A program made the position numbers and the translations under genes. The notes under the pieces were generated by a model. The model was not told the DNA's origin and made no database searches. It saw only the letters and a program-made list of their open reading frames with translations. A stretch of DNA of 64,000 nucleotides from Cordilura impudica. Its lineage: Eukaryota; Arthropoda; Insecta; Diptera; Scathophagidae. This document shows, in pieces, positions 57,126 through 64,000 of the stretch. Within the stretch, counting starts at the first letter, position 1, and every line of letters begins with the position of its first letter. The stretch is taken from assembly GCA_963682025.1 (NCBI GenBank), contig OY821518.1, positions 30,646,032-30,710,031 on the forward strand, given 5' to 3'.

Positions 57126-58740
57126 ATTGTACCTACTAAATTGACGGTTCAAAGCTATTAAATGTTACTATACCGACATAAAGGACGAAGTCCTTTTAGA
57201 GGGAAATAAAATCAAGAAATGAAAAACTATAAATTCAGTTGTACACTATTTGATCTCTGGTTCAGACGTACATTATCCAGTTCGTCTGTAATATCTTTTC
57301 TCTGAAGGTGTTATCATTAATTTCAAAAAATATTTGCTTTACTCACATACATTTTTCGCCCCTTAAAAATGTTTTGCACTTTATTGCTTAATATAACTAT
57401 TTATTATTAAGGACACAATACCATTAATTTCTTTTGTTCACCTGATGCCTTCGTACGTATTTTATTAATTACCAGTATTACTCATACGTGAAATTAGTAT
57501 TTTTTTTTTTTTTTATAAAACGGATGACCAAGTGATCATTATTTCCTAGAATGTGTGATAAGGTGTAGCAAAATACAATTGAGACTTAAGACCTTTAGAA
57601 AAACGTGGTCAGTTAAAATTAAAATGGAGTGAGGATATGAAGAAAATTTATCAGATTTTGACTACATGGTACATATGTACTAGAATATTGTCCCATGTAG
57701 CGATAAGCTTTCAGTTGTTCATATAAAATTTTTGTCGAGATTATTAAGTTCTCCGAACTGTTCGGTTTCAAATAAGTGTTTGCTTTGTAGCAGATTAATT
57801 TTTCCTGATAGTGCCATTGCATTTAAATGAACATTGGCTGTGTCGACTTCAACTGATTTCTTAGAAGAAAAAAGAAAAACACATCTAATCCGAACACAAT
57901 ACTTTTCCTTGCATCTTCTTTACTTTCATAAGTCTGTGTATTGAATGTTGTTGGTGCTACAATGTTCAATGTTTTCGAGTGTGTTTGCCATCATTTATCT
58001 TCTTATATTTCACACAAAATGTGTATATGAAAACTTAAACTGGTTGAAGCATTTATTATCCGTTGTTAAAACAATTTAGTTGTTGTATTTACTCGTATGT
58101 ATTAAATCTATTCGTTCGTAATCAACAAAGGAATGAAGAATTTATTTATTCTATTCTTGTTTTGCTTTTTTTTTTTAGTTCGTTCAAAATGATTTGCATA
58201 CTCTTTTCTCCTTTTGTGGTAAAAAAAAATTCTTTAAGGAATTTATTCGAATTTATTTTTGAATTTTTGTTATATGTTAAGGGCCTTAATTTCAAAGATA
58301 TGTCCGGAACTCTATTATAAATTGCTTAGAATGTTATTTAGAAATTGTTGTCGAAAGCCACCCATTTGTCAAATTATGGTATGAAATTTTTTCTGCATCG
58401 TAAAAGCAAATAATATTTTGTAAAAACTTATATATTAAAAAATTACTTATCTGTGAATATTAGTTCAGAATCCTTTTCTCTGACGATTAAGCGATTCCGC
58501 ATGTCTGTCTGTTCTGTGTGGTGATTTATGTCCAAATGTTAATTTACAGCGATAACCATAGTGAAACATGAAAGAAAATTTTTACAATTTAGTTCCATTT
58601 TTTGACCGAAGTGAATTTTTCAACTCAATGTAAATAACAGAATTAGCAACCAAAAATCAGAAGGCAGCAAAAACTTCAGTCTTTACTATTCTGGTTTTAA
58701 ATTAAATCAAGGTTAAAAATAGGGGAAAATACATATTATG
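57126..58740. other. Unassigned spacer with INE-like scrap
   Basis: About 1.6 kb, A+T-rich. 58484-58545 (ACGATTAAGCGATTCCGCAT, GTCTGTCTGTTCTGTGTGG) resembles the microsatellite block of INE-like repeats. Two frames (57619-57822 minus, 58063-58320 plus) are not recognised. Confidence 0.35.
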
Positions 58741-58911
58741 CAGCGCCGGCCCGAGCATTTGTGGCGTCCTAGGCCAAGGGTCTAAATCGCGGCCCATATT
58801 TTTTAACCAGAAGAAAAAAAAAAAGAATAACTAAGAACGTTATTTTGTTTAACCTAAATTATAAATTATTAAAAAAATTTTTGTATTTTAAACTCCTTGT
58901 TTTATTTTTTA

Positions 58912-59287
58912 CTAGCAGAGCCCAGCACTCGAAATTCGAGTGCAAATTCTAAGAAATATTATTTTGTCATTTAATAAAGACCCTAAAGGTATGCTTCGTA
59001 ATTCAACTCATTTTAAATGAAGAAAACAAACTCAACACATGTGTTTGTGTTAACACTTTAACAAATTTACTAAGCACACACATAGCAATGTATAATTTTA
59101 TGTATGTGTTAGTAGCAACTTTAAACGATAACTCCAGAAAAATATTCCAGACGATGAAAATCTGTAAATCTGGGTAACAGCTTAAAAGAAAAACCTTTCA
59201 AATAACAAAGTTTTTTGTCAAAATCGGGGTAAAACTGTGAAACTTACATCGGTCACAAGAAATCGCCTTGCCTATTAATATTATAGA
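58912..59287 (-). mobile_element. Family C element (C8) with perfect 3' hairpin
   Basis: On the minus strand it runs TC (59287-59286) to GCACTCGAA-A-TTCGAGTGC... hairpin (its plus-strand image at 58926-58944), then CTGGGCTCTGCTAG ending at 58912, with host T next. The nine-base stem is complete in this copy, the best support for the 3' hairpin of the family. Confidence 0.82.
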
Positions 59288-59469
59288 TTTTAATATATAA
59301 AACTTAAATGCAACATACAAAATTTTTGTTTTTTCGTTTTTATATAAAATTTAATATACAAAATTTCTGTATACCAAAATAAGGAATAAGCTATTTAACC
59401 ACTTACTAAATTATACACTCTGTATAATGTTGGTGGATTTTTTAATAAAAAAATTAAATTTTTACTTAC

Positions 59470-59960
59470 ATAAAAATTTTTTTCCGAGCTTTCGTGGCTG
59501 CAAAATTCTTCGTAAGATCATCCAGTTCCAATTTTCTTACAATATCATGTTCGATGGAAAGGGTAGCTAAACCATCGATGTGATGTTGGAGGATTGTAGA
59601 GCGCAAATAACTTTTATTTAATTACAGCTTAGAAAAGCTTCTCTCTACACTCGCTACAGTTATTGACAAAATGTAATTACGATTCGGAATACAACATATA
59701 TATTTGGCAAAGGGGTTGTTAAAATATTAACTAGCAAATATTTTATAACTTCAGTAGGAGAATCACAGCAATCTGTGGACAGATGATTTTTGAGGTATTT
59801 TAATTCGTCAAACATATCCAAGTCGGAAGTATCCATCTGATCACCGTCAGTTCGAAGAAGTTCTAAATCCATACAATATTTCCGTATGTCACCATCCGTT
59901 ATGTTGGTAATATTGTCAAAGTTATACAGTAATTCGAAGTAGGGGTGGCATATAGGCAAA
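59470..59960 (-). pseudogene. hAT transposase C-terminal dimerisation region
   Basis: FELLYNFDNITNITDGDIRK, DMFDELKYLKNHL, LPNIYVVFRIVITF, then with frame changes TVASVERSFSKL, SYLRSTILQHHIDGLATLSI and EHDIVRKLELDDL. (A/S)xERSFSKL is the signature of the hAT C-terminal domain. A stop falls at CQ* and another in the SKL segment. The N-terminal half lies beyond the inserted hAT-G or is lost. Confidence 0.75.
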
Positions 59961-61080
59961 CTAGGCGGTCGCCTAGGGTGCTAAAAAGTTGGGGGCGCGA
60001 AAATCCGGGAGAAAATAAAAATATACTTTTTTTAGTTATAAGTTTTTTTAAAACTATCAAGGGCGTAATAAAAATTTCTAGAGAGAAATAAAACTACTTT
60101 TTTTAAATATCCAAATTTGGAATTTTTGAATTGAAATTGAGTGAGTATTTCTTAGGCGGCCATAACTAAAAGAAAAAGCTATCAGCTTATGAAAATCGAA
60201 AAAGAAAAGTTGAGAAGGAAATAGAAAATATGAAATAAAGTGGTTCCCTTTTAACATATATTTCAAAAAATAAGGAAAGCGATGGTAATATCTCCAGCAG
60301 CAGTTTGACCGCAAGCAGTACAACTATTGTCAACTCGGTTTAAAATGTTTGTATATTAGAAAATCAGGAATCTGTTATGGAAGTAGATGCGATAGATTCA
60401 GAACTTGAGAATCAAAATGAAGTATGTGAAGAAATTTATGAGTAGAGTACGATTACAAGGATCCTGGTACATGTCCTATTAAATGCACCAATATAGTTAG
60501 TGATATTAAGTTCAAAGTTGGTCACAAAACCTACATGACATTTCATACCCAACTAATTCTAATAATCGAAAATTTTCAAACTATCAGGTCCCTGGTTCGT
60601 TCCCTGGATAAAGTAGGCAACATTATCAACACTATCATTACAAAAGAAGACTTATTAATGGTGAAGTAATTATAGGAATTGGTTACAATATTCACTTCTT
60701 AAGGATTAATTGTGTTGTTTTTGCTGTTTACTGTACGCAAATGAAAATAAACAATCTTCGCCCATTACTGAATATGGTAGTAAGGACTGGAAAAATAAAT
60801 CTGCGATACTTTTATTACATGAGAAAAATCAAGAATATTTGTAATGTTTTCAGGTATGGAAAGAACTGAAGTTGCGGCTAAAAAGAGGCACAACTATTGA
60901 CGGTGATAATTTGCGATTTATTAAACAACAAGAAAATTATTGGCAAGAAACATAAGTACGATTGATCTCTTTAGTTCGGGTTCTCGGTCAACCAAATTTA
61001 GCATTACGTGAAAATTTCTTGAATATCTTGCAATGTTTGATCCGCTTATGAGAGAACCCTTTCGAACCGAAAAAAAACTG
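59940..61080 (+). pseudogene. Second hAT element (hAT-G), decayed, inserted in hAT-F
   Basis: TAGGGGTGGCATATAGGCAA, then GGCGGTCGCCTAGGG, is a typical hAT left end (YARNG). Plus-strand frames then give Lys-rich KKKLSAYENRKRKVEKEIEN, DWKNKSAILLLHEKNQEYL, VWKELKLRLKRGTTIDGDNL, RFIKQQENYWQET and FLNILQCL, the order seen before the hAT catalytic core (compare 15150-15554). Stops in every frame. The right end is not identified; 61080 is approximate. Confidence 0.6.
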
Positions 61081-61418
61081 TTGGATATACAAAATTGGCG
61101 CTAGGTGGACCTTAAAGACCAGGAAAAAGTTAACATTTGTACTGAGCCAGAATTTCAATTTTCGCCACCAGAGGCGCTGGGAGCGCTGGAATATTTAGTC
61201 CCAATCGGTGGCTTTGATTTGAAATTTGAACCCAGTAGGGTTCATTAATAAAAACACTCAGTAGTAAAAGTTTATTATTTTATTGATATCTAAAAAGTTT
61301 TTTAGATATGATATGGTGAAAAACACTTGAAACATAGTGGAACTTCCATGTCTTACATGTAAAGAAAGAACGTTTGTCATTCTTTCCGCCTTTCTTATAC
61401 TTTGAGCACTTTACGCAT
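61081..61418. other. Spacer before the Transib element
   Basis: Includes GCCACCAGAGGCGCTGGGAGCGCTGG (61164-61189), a local dyad of AGCGC/GCGCT type. No gene recognised. Confidence 0.35.
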
Positions 61419-61423
61419 CGGCG

Positions 61424-61462
61424 CACAGTGGTCAATTTTGCGAAATAGCGGTCAAAACTCTA
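61424..61462 (+). other. RSS-like transposon end: heptamer, 23-bp spacer, A-rich nonamer-like block
   Basis: CACAGTG, then 23 bases (61431-61453), then AAAACTCTA (61454-61462). The heptamer is exact; the nonamer resemblance to the A-rich consensus is weak and could be placed a few bases differently. Confidence 0.55.
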
Positions 61463-62021
61463 TAACTTTTGTCCGGATTGGTATTTTTTACGCAATTTGT
61501 TTTGTTCAAATTAAAGCTTCAATTTGCGTGGTCACACGTAAAAATCCACTGATAGGAACGTAAGTAATTTGGAGTTAAAAATGCATTTTAATTTTTTGTT
61601 GAGTTTCCATGTAAAAGTTGAATATTTTGACATTTTAAATAGGTATTTTTTTTATAATTTCTTATTTTCTTCAATCGTATTTTACAACAAATACTTATTT
61701 ATTATTCCTAAACTTAATTTTGGTCAGAAAATGCCAACGTTTGGCCCCTGACATTTATTTAGTCTCAATATTCACAGGGGCCAAAGGTTGGTTTTTTTTT
61801 GGAAGAAAGCTAATTCTTGTGAGGATTAAACTGAAAAATAACACTGAAATTCCCAACAATATCAATACCATTTGGATATATTATATACAGAACACAACAT
61901 CGATAAAATTTTAAGTAAACTTTTACTATTGATTTAAAGTGCACATATATTTTATTTAAATGTATTAATAAAAATTTATACTAAAATTAGAAACAAATTA
62001 TAATCTTTAAACTAGTATTAA

Positions 62022-64000
62022 TTAAACAATATTAGTAAAAATTTCTTCCAAATAGCTTTGATTTTCATTTTGCAGTAGTTGTTTAGCTTCTTCATCTAAC
62101 TCTAATGAGGTTGATTTCCATTTCTGTCGAATACTGGACATATATGGGTCTGATGTGCACAACAAAATATTAATAAGATTAGTACAATATCTGGAAATTT
62201 TTCTTGTATTGTGCTCGCGAAAGCATCTGTAGTCTTTGTTCCTTTTTTCTTGGGCTTCTTCTGAGAGATCTCCAATTGGAAGCATATTGTGCTGAATTAT
62301 TTGTTCCCCATGGAACAAAATTTTGTGAACTGTGGTTGGCATATGTCTCCAAGAATATTTTTGGTTATAAAGGGTTGCTATCTCATTAGCATACTGACCA
62401 AATTTTTTTGCATCTATCTTTTTGCTACATGCTATAAACTTGTAATATGATTTGGAATCGTCGTATTAAATCATAATCTACTCCAGTTATAGAAGCTGCA
62501 GTTTCTGGATCGGAAAAAAATCTCCTTGCTGTGTTTCCATCATTAGAATTTCCTTCTCCTTGCTTTGGCTGGTCAATTATAAGGCATACCTCACGGTATT
62601 TTTCTTGAATATCTTTTTTTTTTGCTTTCTTTTTTCCAAATTTTCTTTGTTGTTTCTCACTGTTTCGCCTAACGGGCCAAATTCCAAATCGTATCCCAAT
62701 TTAAGAATATGCTCCATAAAACGAATTCTAGCATGAAGAGGTGACATTCCAAATTCATATGCTTCATTAAAACTATCGTCTTGTGTTGGTGGTTGGCTCA
62801 ATCGACTTGATGTTTTTTGGCATATGGTGCAGCTTGACGATGACTTTGTTTTGGTTAAAGCTTGTGCAACTTTTCCATCAATCATTGTGAGACACATTTT
62901 AAAATTTACTTCAATGGCTTGGTCATCAAATTTAAATGTTACTGGTTGAAGTTCTTTAATTTGATCATTTATTTTTCGAACTTCTTCATCTATGACATCT
63001 TGAGTCTCCTTTTTGTAAGCAAACTTTATTGGTCTACAAAATTTTGTTGACGAGGGAATTTCATTCTTCCATACATCTATCTCTGCAGCTCTACTAGTTG
63101 ACGGCTCTGAACCAATATAAGTTTTTGTTAAACGTAATGGAACGAAAGAAATCATGAATAAATTGGCATCTGATGAATTTTCCGCATTACATTGTTTGTG
63201 TTGTTTCTGGCCAGAGGACCCATCACATCCCCATTTAGAAATTAAAGTCATGCTGCAATTTTTAAACTTCTTTAAATAGTCAGCATCAAATGTCTTTAAT
63301 AATCGTTCTGCAGTGTGTTCAAGAAGATCCTGCAATTTTATTTCTGCTGAAATTGAAGTTACACTAATAGCAGTTGGTGAAGGTAAGCAATCTTTTTTGG
63401 CAGAAACTATATCTCGATATGATGGAAAAATTCCACAATTTTTTTCATTGGTTCGCTTCCGCAATTCTGTATATTGGTTTTTAGTCATTTTCAAATCCAA
63501 AAATAGTGCAAATGCTTCTTCTGGAGTAAATTTATTTTCTTCAGTTGGTATCGGCATACTTTCTAAAATCCTTTTTGTGCGTCTGGGGCTTGCTTCCACT
63601 ATTTTTTCAATGATAGCAATTTTACCCTTTTTAGTTTTCAATGGTTGAATTTGATGCAGAAATGAATCCTTTATGATGCTACAAGAAACTTCTTCATTGA
63701 TATGTTTAAGCTTGCGTCTTCGTGATCTTTCACTACAATTATCAATTGGCTTTGCTGGTCGACCACCTTTTCCAGTTTCCGTGGTAGTTACTGATGGCTT
63801 TTTAAAAATAAGTTTATTTCTTAGCCATTCTTGGTTGCGTGAGTAAAACAATTTCTTGTTTCTGGAACATTGATTGTACCGTCTTCTTAAAGTATTTAAA
63901 AAGTTTTTTATTTTTAAGTTATGAATTTTAATTTCTTGTTTGTCGCATATTTTGAAGAATGGATTAATCATTATATGTAAAATAATGTCGTTTTCATCTT
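62022..64000 (-). pseudogene. RAG1-like Transib transposase, 5' open at window edge, three frameshifts
   Basis: The main frame is open from 64000 to 62577. Numbering from the Met at 63971: GKGGRPAKPIDNCSERSRRRK (67-87; GGRP motif as in the RAG1 nonamer-binding region), SKWGCDGSSGQKQHKQ with Asp250 (first catalytic Asp), FCRPIKFAY (311-319), TMIDGKVAQAL with Asp365 (second), SCTICQKTSSRLS with Cys381/Cys384 (zinc pair). After an A-run slip near 62613 it reads YREVCLIIDQPKQGEGNSND and DPETAASITGVDYDLIRRFQ; two more slips (about 62445 and 62371); then 62342-62022: TTVHKILFHGEQII (HxxxxH zinc pair) and LPIGDLSEEAQEKRNK with the Glu expected at the RAG1 catalytic Glu. All DDE and zinc residues survive; only the frame is broken. 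Confidence 0.85.

Larger units (their letters stand above)
58741..59960 (-). mobile_element. hAT element remnant, C-terminal part (hAT-F), with family C insertion
   Basis: CAGCGCCGGCCCGAGCATTT at 58741 is a hAT-like terminus. The minus strand from 59960 codes for a hAT C-terminus, then a C element intrudes at 58912-59287. A second hAT begins inside it at 59940. Confidence 0.68.
61419..64000 (-). mobile_element. Transib-type DNA transposon (RAG1-related), partial at window edge
   Basis: Left boundary: GC-rich CGGCG (61419-61423), then CACAGTG (61424-61430), the exact V(D)J signal heptamer and the known Transib terminal consensus (CACWRTG). The transposase runs towards this end, so it is the 3' terminus. 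The 5' end lies beyond position 64000. About 560 bp of 3' non-coding sequence separates the stop at 62022 from the terminus. Confidence 0.82.

Noticed and set aside
62577..64000. Host RAG1-like immune gene
   Set aside because: Flies lack V(D)J recombination; the frameshifts, the nearby CACAGTG/CGGCG transposon end and the repeat-rich setting all point to a Transib transposon.

Overview
The window looks like nuclear DNA of a higher fly (Diptera, probably a muscoid/calyptrate). The evidence is its very high A+T content, many INE-1/DINE-1-like repeats with internal (GTCC)n and (GTCT)n microsatellites, Jockey-group LINEs, mariner, piggyBac, hAT, PIF/Harbinger and Transib remnants, and an inserted piece of insect mitochondrial DNA. 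I found no convincing intact host gene. Almost every coding-like stretch is a broken transposable-element protein, so the 64 kb reads as a nested transposon graveyard (intergenic, intronic or heterochromatic).

Three families of short non-autonomous rolling-circle-type elements dominate; the letters are mine. Family A (about 775 bp, about 20 copies or fragments) has a 13-bp inverted repeat (ATACCCTATACCA) at its 5' end, the matching copy near the 3' end, then a 24-bp perfect palindrome and a T-rich end: Helentron/INE-1 architecture. Family B (about 1-2 kb) has inverted GATGTGTAAACATCTA motifs, a small 3' hairpin and a centre made of (GAAAAAT)n-type heptamer arrays of very different lengths. 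Family C (about 380 bp) starts with TC and ends with a hairpin plus CTAG before a host T: Helitron architecture.

Layout. 1-1.1 kb: B copy split by an internally deleted DD41D mariner. 1.7-4.3 kb: C, R3 repeat, old A copies, LINE scrap. 4.5-8.4 kb: Jockey-group LINE (minus). 9.6-12.9 kb: C split by A, then a decayed insect TE protein gene carrying a MITE. 13.3-14.3 kb: deleted PIF/Harbinger element with an apparent intron. 14.5-17.8 kb: hAT pseudogene split by a foldback hAT MITE. 19.3-23.5 kb: second LINE (plus) split by B (itself split by C) and by A. 23.5-27.9 kb: A copy split by R3, split in turn by a 2.55-kb NUMT (control region plus 12S rRNA). 31.1-34.4 kb: second DD41D mariner, an IS630/Tc1-like pseudogene, and a second foldback MITE. 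38.6-42.6 kb: B, then A copies, one holding an unclassified element with 148-bp terminal inverted repeats. 45-48 kb: piggyBac pseudogene split by two A copies. 51-56 kb: two B copies with long arrays. 58.7-61 kb: two hAT remnants, one inside the other.

61.4-64 kb: the most notable locus, a Transib-type element whose transposase (minus, frameshifted, running off the window) keeps the RAG1-core catalytic and zinc-site pattern and whose 3' end begins with an exact RSS heptamer, CACAGTG, next to a GC-rich CGGCG.

The nesting gives relative ages (A before R3 before NUMT; LINE before B before C). Nothing suggests these pieces work together; they record successive insertions.
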